12,524 nt of DNA. Origin: Chloroflexota bacterium (GTDB lineage Bacteria > Chloroflexota > Anaerolineae > 4572-78 > J111). The stretch lies in assembly GCA_003694775.1 (NCBI GenBank), contig RFJV01000588.1:1-12524 (forward strand). Direction: 5' to 3'. The notes under the pieces were generated by a model. That model saw only the letters and a list, made by a program, of their open reading frames with translations. It had not been told where the DNA came from and ran no database searches. Position numbers and translations under genes: made by a program. Positions 5,999 to 12,524 of this stretch are shown here, piece after piece; position 1 is the first letter of the stretch; every line of letters starts with the position of its first letter.

Positions 5999-7156
5999 GT
6001 GGCTCGTACTGTAATCACCTTGAAGGGTATCACCTGGAACCACAGCCGTGGTTTTGTGCCGCTGGTTGCCACGGCCCAGCGGTTTTCGGAAATGTATCCC
6101 AACGTGAGAATCGTCTGGGAAGAGCGCTCCCTGCAGGAGTTTGCCGATTATCCCATCCAGAAGCTGGCCGACCGGTACGATTTGCTGGTTATCGACCATC
6201 CCTGGGCCGGTTTTGCCGCCAACAGCCGGGTACTGCTTCCTTTACAGGATTATCTGCCGGCAGATTACCTGGCCGACCAGGCCGAGAATTCGGTGGGAAA
6301 GTCGTTTGCAAGCTACAACTTCGATGGCTATCAATGCGCCCTGGCTATCGATGCCGCGACCCCCGTGGCCGCATACCGCCCGGATTTGTTAGCCAGAGCC
6401 GAAGTCGATGTCCCCCAAACCTGGGATGACCTGCTGAACCTGGCAAAAAAGGGATGGGTTGCATTGCCGGGTATTCCTCTGGATACCCTGATGAATTTCT
6501 ATATGCTCTGCTCTACCTACGGTGAAGGCCCATTTGATGAAAATGACGAATGGGTGGTCTCTACCGCAGTCGGAGTCCAGGTGCTGGACCAGCTCCGCGA
6601 GCTGGTTTCATATTGTACACCGGAAATCTATCACTGGAACCCCATCGCCGTATACGAGGCTCTTTCCAGCCGCAACGACCTGGCTTACTGCCCCTTTGCC
6701 TACGGCTACTCCAACTACGCCCGGCCCGGCTACGCCCCGAATCAGTTGGTGTTTGATGATATGGTGTCCGTTGGTGAATACGGACCCTGCAGAACAACGC
6801 TCGGTGGAACGGGGCTGGCAATCTCTTCAACCTGCCAACATCTTTACACCGCCCTGAAATACGTCCAGTACACCGCCAGCCCCGAATGTCAGCGTACCCT
6901 CTTTTTTGAAAGCGGTGGACAGCCCGGCCACCGGACGGCCTGGCTGGACGATACCGTCAACCAGCGTTCCAACAACTTCTTCATCAATACCCTCCCCGCT
7001 CTCGACCGCGCTTACCTGCGTCCCCGCTATCCCAATTACCTCTACTTTCAGGATAACGCCGGTGTTTTGGTGCAAGATTATCTTCTGCACGGCGGAGACC
7101 CCAAGGCCGTGTTAAAAGCACTGGAAAAGCTGTACCGGGAATCCAGGGCCAATTAA
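5999..7156 (+). CDS. Second signal-less solute-binding-protein-like protein
   Basis: This 385-residue protein starts straight into a binding-protein fold: ITLKGITWNHSRGFVPLV at 6-23, the typical first strand and helix of mature sugar-binding proteins. A PQTWDDLLNLAKK segment lies at 139-151. A late GG...HR-x-x-W...VNQ segment (306-322) matches a segment in the protein at 77-1306, so the two look like distant paralogues. The start is GTG at 5999 with AGGGGGG upstream. No hydrophobic signal segment or lipobox precedes the fold. It lies inside the operon, 23 bp after the KduD-like gene and 15 bp before the UroD-fold gene, far from any transporter gene. A cytosolic binding or sensing role, or non-classical export, are possible. 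Family call is good; function is open. Confidence 0.85.
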   Translation: MARTVITLKGITWNHSRGFVPLVATAQRFSEMYPNVRIVWEERSLQEFADYPIQKLADRYDLLVIDHPWAGFAANSRVLLPLQDYLPADYLADQAENSVGKSFASYNFDGYQCALAIDAATPVAAYRPDLLARAEVDVPQTWDDLLNLAKKGWVALPGIPLDTLMNFYMLCSTYGEGPFDENDEWVVSTAVGVQVLDQLRELVSYCTPEIYHWNPIAVYEALSSRNDLAYCPFAYGYSNYARPGYAPNQLVFDDMVSVGEYGPCRTTLGGTGLAISSTCQHLYTALKYVQYTASPECQRTLFFESGGQPGHRTAWLDDTVNQRSNNFFINTLPALDRAYLRPRYPNYLYFQDNAGVLVQDYLLHGGDPKAVLKALEKLYRESRAN

Positions 7157-7171
7157 CGCAGGAGCAAACCA

Positions 7172-8347
7172 ATGACCACCCCCTGGGAACTTTTCAAAAA
7201 AACGGCCCGGCTGGAAAAAACCGACCCCGTCCCGATTGCCTTCATTGTGGATAGCCCCTGGCTTCCGGGCTATGCCGGTATCGACACCCTGGATTTCTAT
7301 CTGCACCCCAATCTCTGGTTTGACACCTACCGCAGTTTGCTGGACCGCTGGCCGGAGGTCACCTGGGTGCCGGGTTTCTGGGCGGAATACGGCATGGTCA
7401 TTGAGCCATCGGCTTACGGAGTGCGGGTATTTTTTCACCAGGACCGGCCCCCCTCCCTGGAAGCCATCGTCACCGACCCGGCTTACTGGGCCGACGCGCC
7501 TGTCCCGGATGTCACAGAAGCCGGTTTTATGCCGCTGGCCCTTCGTCTGTACCGGTACGCCGAAGAACGCTTGCAGGCTGAAGGGTTGGGCATCAAGATG
7601 GTGGTTTCCCGCGGCCCAATTGTTACCGCCTGCTGGGTGATGGGAGTCTCCAACTTTATGACCGGCCTTATCACGCATCCCAAAGAGATTCACCGGTTTC
7701 TGGACAACCTTACCACCATGATTATCCGCTGGCTGTATGCCCAGATGGATGTTCTGCGCCAGCCAGAAGGTTTTATGCTGATGGACGACCTGGTGGGAAT
7801 GGTGTCGGTGGAGCATTACCACGAGTTTGTGGAACCCTACCTGCGCCGTATTTTTGATGAGTTTGAAGGGATGGTGCGGATTTATCACAACGACATGCGC
7901 TGTCCTCATCTGAATGCCGTACTGGCCGATGCAAATTTTGATGTTTACCAGTTTTCCTATGAAGCCGACATCCTGGAAGCGCGGGCACAAATGGGTCACC
8001 GGGTTGCCCTGATGGGCAATATCCCGCCAATGCAGGTGCTGGCCCGCGAAACGCCGGAGGTAATTTACCGGGTCACCCAAATGTATCTGGACAAAGTAGC
8101 CCCCGGTGGCGGTTTTATCCTTTCCCTGGGCGGTGGAATTTCTACCGGCACCCCGGCAGAAAATGTTGAGGCAATGGTGCAGGCCTGGCGAGACTGGAAG
8201 CTGTCCGACGCCGACCCTAACCGCGAAACCGACCCCCACATCCTCAAATACTTCAACTACTCCGAGTCTTCTTCGTCGCCGGATTCTGCCCGGCAGGGCC
8301 GCCGCAGTCGTCGCCCCAACCGGCGGAACAGAATAGAGCACCGGTAG
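7172..8347 (+). CDS. UroD-fold protein, probable methyltransferase family member
   Basis: This 391-residue protein belongs to the broad uroporphyrinogen-decarboxylase superfamily, which includes corrinoid methyltransferases such as MtaA, MtbA and CmuA. Supporting segments are the MLMDDLVGMVS strand (202-212, Asp205-Asp206), EFVEPYLRRIFDEF (218-231), the IYHNDMRC active-site turn (237-244), ALMGNIPP (279-286) and PGGGFILSLGGG (311-322). The zinc thiol pattern of MtaA-type enzymes is not complete: one Cys (244) follows the His, and the late Cys position is Gly. True heme UroD is unlikely given the context and divergence. The last 28 residues are Ser- then Arg-rich, an unusual tail. GCAGGAGC precedes the ATG. 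It is separated by 15-18 bp from both neighbours, so it is co-transcribed and may transfer methyl groups to or from the corrinoid fusion downstream. Confidence 0.82.
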   Translation: MTTPWELFKKTARLEKTDPVPIAFIVDSPWLPGYAGIDTLDFYLHPNLWFDTYRSLLDRWPEVTWVPGFWAEYGMVIEPSAYGVRVFFHQDRPPSLEAIVTDPAYWADAPVPDVTEAGFMPLALRLYRYAEERLQAEGLGIKMVVSRGPIVTACWVMGVSNFMTGLITHPKEIHRFLDNLTTMIIRWLYAQMDVLRQPEGFMLMDDLVGMVSVEHYHEFVEPYLRRIFDEFEGMVRIYHNDMRCPHLNAVLADANFDVYQFSYEADILEARAQMGHRVALMGNIPPMQVLARETPEVIYRVTQMYLDKVAPGGGFILSLGGGISTGTPAENVEAMVQAWRDWKLSDADPNRETDPHILKYFNYSESSSSPDSARQGRRSRRPNRRNRIEHR

Positions 8348-8365
8348 CAGGAGGTAGCCAGACAG

Positions 8366-9508
8366 ATGAAGCCATTGGATGGACTGCTTGTTCTCGATTT
8401 CAGCCAGTTTTTGGCCGGCCCTTCGGCGGCCCTGCGCCTGGCAGACCTGGGAGCGCGGGTCATCAAAATAGAACGGCCCGGCATTGGCGATTTGAGCCGC
8501 CAGTTAACCAACGGCGACCTGATGCTCGACGGTGACAGCGTTTTGTTCCATACCATCAACCGCAACAAGGAAAGCTTTACCGCCAATCTCAAGGACCCGG
8601 ATGACCTGGCACGGGTGAAGGCCCTTATCCGGCAGGCGGATGTGATGATTGAAAACTTCCGCCCCGGTGTCATGGAACGGTTAGGGCTGGACTACGCTTC
8701 GGTTGAAGAGCTGAACCCGCGGCTGGTCTATGGACGGGTAACCGGCTACGGGGCAGAAGGCCCCTGGCGCGACAAGCCCGGACAGGACTTGCTGGTGCAG
8801 GCCATCTCCGGGATGACCTGGCTCAACGGCAATGCCGACATGCCGCCCACTCCGTTTGGACAGTCGGTGGTGGACCTGTTTGCCGGGGCGCATCTGGTGC
8901 AGGGAATCCTGGCCTGTCTGGTGCGCCGGGGAACTACCGGTAAAGGCGGGCTGGTGGAGGTCAGCCTGATAGAATCCGCAATGGATGTGCAGTTTGAAGT
9001 GTTTACCACCTTTTTGAATGATGGCGGACAGCTGCCCCGGCGCAGTGCAGTCAACAATGCCAACGCCTATCTGGCCGCCCCCTACGGAATTTACCCCACT
9101 GCCGACGGATACATTGCTCTGGCAATGGCCTCTATCCCCCGGCTGGGAGAACTGCTCGATTGCCCTGCCCTCCTGGCGTACACCGACCCCAAAAGCTGGT
9201 TCAGCCATCGCGATGAAATCAAGCGTATTCTGGTTGACCACCTGCAAACGCGTCCCACTGCCGAATGGCTGAGCATTCTTGAGCCGGCAGACATCTGGTG
9301 TGCGGAGGTGTTTAACTGGCATCAGCTCACCGCCCACGAGGGCTTTCAGGTATTGAAAATGGTTCAAACCGTTGGCCGAAGCAGTGATATTAAAATGGAA
9401 ACAACCCGCTGTCCGATACGGATTGATGGACAGATTCTGGTATCGCCCAAAGGTGCACCCCGTCTGGGGGAGGATACGGAGAAACTGGCGGCAGAATTTC
9501 ACTTGTAG
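8366..9508 (+). CDS. CaiB/BaiF (class III) CoA-transferase
   Basis: This 380-residue protein has the standard family start ([30 protein letters not shown], residues 7-36, shown in part: [10 protein letters not shown] at 10-19). It continues with [13 protein letters not shown] (96-108), [17 protein letters not shown] (125-141) and [18 protein letters not shown]. Asp170 aligns with the catalytic aspartate of formyl-CoA transferase that forms the acyl-enzyme anhydride. It moves CoA from a donor acyl-CoA to a carboxylic acid; relatives act on formate/oxalate, carnitine, bile acids, succinate/hydroxyacids and aryl acids. The specificity is not readable here. AGGAGG lies 11 nt before the ATG, slightly long. 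It follows the UroD-fold gene by 18 bp. Together with the MaoC hydratase across the divergent promoter it suggests that a carboxylic acid intermediate is activated and then hydrated or dehydrated. Confidence 0.93.
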   Translation: MKPLDGLLVLDFSQFLAGPSAALRLADLGARVIKIERPGIGDLSRQLTNGDLMLDGDSVLFHTINRNKESFTANLKDPDDLARVKALIRQADVMIENFRPGVMERLGLDYASVEELNPRLVYGRVTGYGAEGPWRDKPGQDLLVQAISGMTWLNGNADMPPTPFGQSVVDLFAGAHLVQGILACLVRRGTTGKGGLVEVSLIESAMDVQFEVFTTFLNDGGQLPRRSAVNNANAYLAAPYGIYPTADGYIALAMASIPRLGELLDCPALLAYTDPKSWFSHRDEIKRILVDHLQTRPTAEWLSILEPADIWCAEVFNWHQLTAHEGFQVLKMVQTVGRSSDIKMETTRCPIRIDGQILVSPKGAPRLGEDTEKLAAEFHL

Positions 9509-9521
9509 CCGAAGCATATAT

Positions 9522-9558
9522 CGCGGGGCAAAAAAACATCAATGGTATCTTCCCCGCG
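9522..9558 (+). other. GC-rich hairpin between CoA-transferase and corrinoid fusion genes
   Basis: CGCGGGG (9522-9528) and CCCCGCG (9552-9558) form a perfect 7-bp all-GC stem with a 23-nt A-rich loop in a 103-bp gap, the widest in the plus-strand operon. No T-run follows at once, so it is a poor terminator. It may protect or process the mRNA so that the fusion gene is made at a different level. No cobalamin riboswitch fits in this short gap. Confidence 0.4.
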
Positions 9559-9611
9559 TGGAGGATTGTTTTCACTCTCGTACTTTCTTTCGTTTTTCAA
9601 GGAGACCCGCC

Positions 9612-11396
9612 GTGAGCCAGCATCCAGATTTTGAAAACCGATTTAAACGAGCCGTCCTTCGCCTGGGAGAACCGGATAGAGTCCCCCTGGGAGATGTGAC
9701 GATTGATATTACCCACAAACAAAAATTTTTGGGCCGTCCCCTTCGTACCCCGGAAGATGAGGTTGAATTCTGGGTTAAAGCCGGTTTCGATTACGTGGTT
9801 GCCGAGGTTGGCCTGCAAACCAGCACGGCTATTCAGGGGGCCAAGGTGAATGTCGAAGCACAGTATGCCCTGTTCGACTACGGCGAAACCGAACGGGCCT
9901 GGGTAGAGGAAAACAAAACCCTAATCCGGGACGAAGCCGATTTTGAGGCTTTTCCCTGGCCCAACCCCGACCAGCTCGATTACAGCAAATTCGAAGCCTA
10001 CAGCCGTCTTGTCCCACCGGGAATGAAGATTATGGGCGCGCTGGGAAAAATCTTCAACTCGGTCTGGTGGCTGATGGGCTTTCAGCATTTTGCCGAATGT
10101 CTTACCGAAAACCCGGCTCTGGTCGAGAAAATGTTCCATAAAGTCGCCGAAATTCAGCTTCGGGTTTTGGACAGAATTCTGGAGTTCGACGCGGTCGGTG
10201 CGGTCACTCACGCAGACGACATCGCCTATTCCGAGGCCCTGATGATTAGCCCCGACCACCTGCGCCGGTATGTCTTTCCCTGGTTCAAGGAGGTGGCTCA
10301 CCGTATCCACGCCAAAGGCAAAATTGCCATTTTTCACAGCGACGGCAAGCTGGACCAGGTGATGCCCGACCTGATTGCCTGCGGATTCGATGCCATTCAT
10401 CCCTTTGAGCCAAAGGCAATGGACATCGTCGCCAACAAACGGATGTACGGCGACAAAATCGGCATCATCGGCAATATTGATTTGGGGTACACCCTTACCC
10501 GCGGCACCCCAGAAGAAGTGATGGCCGAATGCCGGCAGAGAATCAATGAACTGGGACCGGGCGGCGGATACTGCCTGGCAAGCAGTAACTCAATTCCCGA
10601 ATATGTACCGTACGAAAATTTCCTGGCCTTGCTCAAGTCTGTCCACGAGTACGGGCACTACCCGCTTGCCGGAGCCGCCCAGCCGGCAGAAGAGGTAGCC
10701 CCCGTAGAAGTCAGAACAGAAGAGGATGCTCACACATCGCCAGCTCTGGAAATTGACGATTCGGTACTGGGGCAGTTGATGGAAGCGGTTCTTTCCGGCA
10801 ACGCCTCCAACGCCGGCAAGCTGACTGCGGAGGCGCTGGAGAGCGGCATTGAGCCGCAGATTATCTTCAATCAAGCCCTTATCCCGGCCATGACCGAGGT
10901 GGGGCGGCTGATGGAAACCGGCGAATACTTTATCCCGCAAGTTCTGCAGTCGGCCAAGGCGATGAGCGCGGCGGTAGAGCTGATAAAACCGCTCATTCTG
11001 GCCTCTGGTCGGGTAGAGCGGGTTGGTAAAGTGGTGCTGGGAACGGTGCAGGGCGACCTGCACGATATTGGCAAGAATCTGGTCGGTATGATGCTGGAAG
11101 GACGGGGATTTGAGGTGATAGACCTGGGCGTCAACGTCCCGCCGCAAAAGTTCATTGAAGCTGTGCAGGCAAACCAGGCCGACATTGTGGCCCTCTCGGC
11201 CCTGCTGACAACCACCATGCTGAACATGAAAGCCGTCATTGAGGCCCTGAAAGAAGCAGGATTACGGGAACGGGTCAAGGTGATGGTCGGTGGTGCGCCG
11301 GTCGATGCTCGATTTGCTGACGAAGTCGGTGCCGATGGGTTCGCCCTGAATGCCGCGGCCGGGGCATCACTGGCGCTGAAGCTGGTCGGCCGGTGA
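9612..11396 (+). CDS. UroD-fold methyltransferase fused to corrinoid (B12-binding) domain, CmuA-like architecture
   Basis: This 594-residue two-domain protein starts at GTG 9612, chosen because AAGGAGA precedes it. The frame is open back to 9372, but that part overlaps the CoA-transferase and looks non-coding. Residues 1 to about 350 are UroD-fold: FDYVVAEVG (59-67), VTHADDIAYSE (198-208), FHSDGKLDQV (241-250), IGIIGNIDLG (283-292) and GPGGGYCLASSNSIP (315-329). An acidic Pro/Ala linker spans 351-380. Residues 382-594 are a MtaC/MetH-like module: a helical cap, then GDLHDIGKNLV (481-491) with the DxHxxG motif (Asp482, His484 as lower cobalt ligand, Gly487), SALLTTT (529-535) and VGGAPV (559-564). 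The methyltransferase part lacks the His-x-Cys...Cys zinc site of MtaA/CmuA, showing Ser-Asp and Ser-Asn instead. It probably demethylates a substrate onto its own corrinoid; the substrate is unknown. Last gene of the operon. Confidence 0.9.
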   Translation: MSQHPDFENRFKRAVLRLGEPDRVPLGDVTIDITHKQKFLGRPLRTPEDEVEFWVKAGFDYVVAEVGLQTSTAIQGAKVNVEAQYALFDYGETERAWVEENKTLIRDEADFEAFPWPNPDQLDYSKFEAYSRLVPPGMKIMGALGKIFNSVWWLMGFQHFAECLTENPALVEKMFHKVAEIQLRVLDRILEFDAVGAVTHADDIAYSEALMISPDHLRRYVFPWFKEVAHRIHAKGKIAIFHSDGKLDQVMPDLIACGFDAIHPFEPKAMDIVANKRMYGDKIGIIGNIDLGYTLTRGTPEEVMAECRQRINELGPGGGYCLASSNSIPEYVPYENFLALLKSVHEYGHYPLAGAAQPAEEVAPVEVRTEEDAHTSPALEIDDSVLGQLMEAVLSGNASNAGKLTAEALESGIEPQIIFNQALIPAMTEVGRLMETGEYFIPQVLQSAKAMSAAVELIKPLILASGRVERVGKVVLGTVQGDLHDIGKNLVGMMLEGRGFEVIDLGVNVPPQKFIEAVQANQADIVALSALLTTTMLNMKAVIEALKEAGLRERVKVMVGGAPVDARFADEVGADGFALNAAAGASLALKLVGR

Positions 11397-11429
11397 GCCG
11401 GGAACCCATTAACAATAGAATATATCTGC

Positions 11430-11545
11430 GGTAGAATCTTAAATTTTTCGGCAAACAGTTTTCTACCCCCTTGACATACCGGTAAATTCAGTATATTCTG
11501 TAATGTATAATGTGAAATGTTAGATTACAGATGGGGGGTAGAAAA
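11430..11545. repeat. Perfect 12-bp inverted repeat plus a third half-copy around the GntR promoter
   Basis: TTTTCTACCCCC (11459-11470) and GGGGGTAGAAAA (11534-11545) are exact reverse complements. The left copy abuts the -35 hexamer; the right copy overlaps the probable ribosome site. A further GGTAGAA (11430-11436) repeats the core. Core centres are about 31 bp and 76 bp apart, close to 3 and 7 helical turns, so the sites face roughly the same side of the DNA. This arrangement suits a looping autorepressor, most simply the GntR protein encoded next. Only the right copy is in the expected transcript, so an mRNA hairpin is unlikely. Confidence 0.6.
11471..11499 (+). promoter_or_regulatory. 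Promoter of the GntR gene
   Basis: TTGACA (11471-11476) lies 17 bp before TATTCT (11494-11499), giving a transcription start near 11506. A TATAAT at 11506-11511 is a better -10 hexamer but lacks a good -35 at the right distance. The promoter lies between the two arms of the 12-bp inverted repeat. Confidence 0.65.
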
Positions 11546-11549
11546 TCGT

Positions 11550-12239
11550 ATGAATGATGAGCTGTTTATCGACAAGCGGGACCTGACAGAGCAGGCATAC
11601 GAACTGTTAAAAACCTATATCCTGACCCGAAAATTTCACCCCAATGAGAAGCTGTCAATTGACCGATTGGCTAAACTGCTGGGGGTCAGCAGAACACCGG
11701 CAAAAGATGCGGTCAACCGTCTGGCCGCCGATGGTCTGATTACGGTTGAACCGCGGGTAGGGTCGTTTGTTACCCCCATAACGGCCAAAGACATTCAGGA
11801 AATATTCGACCTGCGTTTGCTGTACGAACTTTATGCCGCAGAGAAAGGATTTGAAAACGTCACCCAGACCGAAATTTCCGAAATGGAGCAGATTGTTGCC
11901 CAAATGGCGAGCTGTATAGAAGGCAACCGTTATCGCCGGGAGGAGCATGCCCGTTTCATTGAGCTGGACCATCGTTTGCACCGCTTTATTATTGATTCAC
12001 CCCAGAACAGCCGGTTAACACGTACCTATGATGGGCTTGGCATTCATCTGAACATTGCCAGAGTTTACTATGTAAAAGAACTGCAGAACGCAGCGCAGGG
12101 GCAAGAGGAACACGAGGCAATTGTTCAGGCATATCGCCAGCATGATTTAGAAGCATTAAAGACTGTGCTGAAACAGCATATTACCGGTGTCCGCGACCTG
12201 GTGCTCCAGTGTGTGGAATCGGCTGGAGGGGTCTTGTAA
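11550..12239 (+). CDS. GntR family transcriptional regulator, FadR/FCD subfamily
   Basis: This 229-residue regulator has an N-terminal winged helix (about residues 12-78: LTEQAYELLKTYIL, LSIDRLAKLLGVSRTPAKDA, then VEPRVGSFV) and an all-helical FCD effector domain (about 82-222). Likely metal-binding residues of the FCD pocket are Asp140, His144, His188 and His210, typical of members that bind organic acid ligands. The ATG at 11550 is chosen because a six-G run lies 11 nt upstream. An in-frame ATG at 11517 lies only about 11 nt after the predicted transcription start and has no ribosome site. It is expressed from its own promoter, within repeats that look like its operators. It may control itself, the lipoprotein gene after it, and possibly the upstream operon through the box at 4044. 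Confidence 0.93.
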   Translation: MNDELFIDKRDLTEQAYELLKTYILTRKFHPNEKLSIDRLAKLLGVSRTPAKDAVNRLAADGLITVEPRVGSFVTPITAKDIQEIFDLRLLYELYAAEKGFENVTQTEISEMEQIVAQMASCIEGNRYRREEHARFIELDHRLHRFIIDSPQNSRLTRTYDGLGIHLNIARVYYVKELQNAAQGQEEHEAIVQAYRQHDLEALKTVLKQHITGVRDLVLQCVESAGGVL

Positions 12240-12350
12240 AAGCGGTTATTGTATCAGGAAAGGGGGTGAGAACAGCAAACTCAACGTAGAGTCAACCAAA
12301 CAATGACCGGTTTAAGCAATGAAGCATCAAGAGAAAAGGAGAAGAAATAA

Positions 12351-12524
12351 ATGTATAAAAAAGTGTTGCTTACTATTACTGTATTGGTTTTGCTTGGGCT
12401 GGCGGTAGCTTGCGGGGCACAACCCCAGCCAACGGCAGACACCGGCGAACTTTCTGCCGCCCAAACTGCCGCGGCCGAGGCCGAAGCCAAGCTGGCCGAA
12501 GCTCAGTCCGCCGCCGCCACCGCT
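12351..12524 (+). CDS. Lipoprotein, N-terminal part; probable ABC-transporter binding protein (cut by window edge)
   Basis: The first 58 residues are visible. A lysine-containing start (MYKKV) is followed by a hydrophobic segment (residues 5-19) and a lipobox LAVAC with lipidated Cys21, so the protein is exported and anchored to the membrane. Next come a short Pro/Gln stretch and an Ala/Glu-rich segment (35-58) that can form a coiled coil. AAGGAG lies 9 nt before the ATG. Chloroflexota sugar-transporter binding proteins often carry such an Ala-rich spacer before the ligand domain, so a binding protein with transporter genes beyond the edge is likely. The family domain itself is not in the window. 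It lies 111 bp after the GntR gene with no clear promoter or terminator between. Confidence 0.8.
   Translation, partial: MYKKVLLTITVLVLLGLAVACGAQPQPTADTGELSAAQTAAAEAEAKLAEAQSAAATA

Noticed and set aside
7112..8341. Long minus-strand reading frame of 409 codons opposite the UroD-fold gene
   Set aside because: It has no recognisable motif, has an odd His/Gly/Pro-rich composition and mirrors a well-supported plus-strand gene; it is an antisense shadow of GC-rich third positions.
8681..9517. Minus-strand reading frame of 278 codons opposite the CoA-transferase
   Set aside because: No motif or ribosome site; the plus-strand gene carries all family motifs.
9372..9611. Upstream extension of the corrinoid fusion gene
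   Set aside because: The first 80 codons overlap the CoA-transferase end, are Arg/Trp-rich with no domain, and a GTG with AAGGAGA at 9612 is a better start.
9509..9611. Cobalamin riboswitch before the corrinoid gene
   Set aside because: The gap is only 103 bp, too short for the roughly 200-nt element, and no B12-box-like core was seen.
11397..11470. Intrinsic terminator after the corrinoid fusion gene (GGTAGAA...TTCTACC as an RNA hairpin)
   Set aside because: The 7-bp stem has a 24-nt loop and is followed by C-rich rather than T-rich sequence; an operator role fits better.
11517..11549. Earlier ATG for the GntR gene
   Set aside because: It lies only about 11 nt from the predicted transcription start and has no ribosome site; the ATG at 11550 follows a six-G run.

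Overview
The window looks like a piece of a Chloroflexota-type chromosome (Anaerolineae or Caldilinea-like). This is inferred from the style of the proteins: a lipoprotein with an Ala-rich spacer after the lipobox, sugar-type solute-binding proteins beside Gfo/Idh/MocA and KduD-like dehydrogenases, and moderately GC-rich coding DNA with AT-rich promoters. No rRNA, tRNA, CRISPR array, insertion sequence or phage gene was seen, and the taxonomic call is tentative.

Layout. A minus-strand block reads from about 3.86 kb to the left edge: an IclR-family regulator, a MaoC-like hydratase overlapping it by 26 bp, a Gfo/Idh/MocA oxidoreductase, and a solute-binding-protein-like protein with no signal peptide. 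A divergent 251-bp AT-rich control region (3862-4112) holds a near-consensus sigma-70 promoter and several palindromic boxes. It drives a plus-strand block: a zinc-dependent medium-chain dehydrogenase, a KduD-like short-chain dehydrogenase, a second signal-less solute-binding-protein-like protein, a stand-alone UroD-fold protein, a class III (CaiB/BaiF) CoA-transferase, and a large fusion of a UroD-fold methyltransferase domain to a corrinoid (B12-binding) domain. After a separate promoter set in a perfect 12-bp inverted repeat come a GntR/FCD regulator and the start of a lipoprotein cut by the right edge.

How the genes may work together. The locus reads as a regulated catabolic island that pairs sugar or sugar-acid style oxidation (MDR, KduD, Gfo/Idh/MocA), CoA-ester chemistry (CoA-transferase plus MaoC hydratase) and corrinoid-dependent methyl transfer (UroD-fold plus UroD-corrinoid fusion). 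One reading is use of a methylated (O-, N- or S-methyl) carboxylated compound: the methyl group goes to the corrinoid and the carbon skeleton is oxidised and activated as a CoA ester. The substrate is not known from sequence. No ABC permease or ATPase, reductive corrinoid activator or folate enzyme is in the window.

Most unusual points: two related binding-protein folds that appear to be cytosolic; the CmuA-like domain fusion lacking the usual zinc thiol ligands; and the 12-bp inverted repeat bracketing the GntR promoter, whose core recurs in the leader of the plus-strand catabolic operon.
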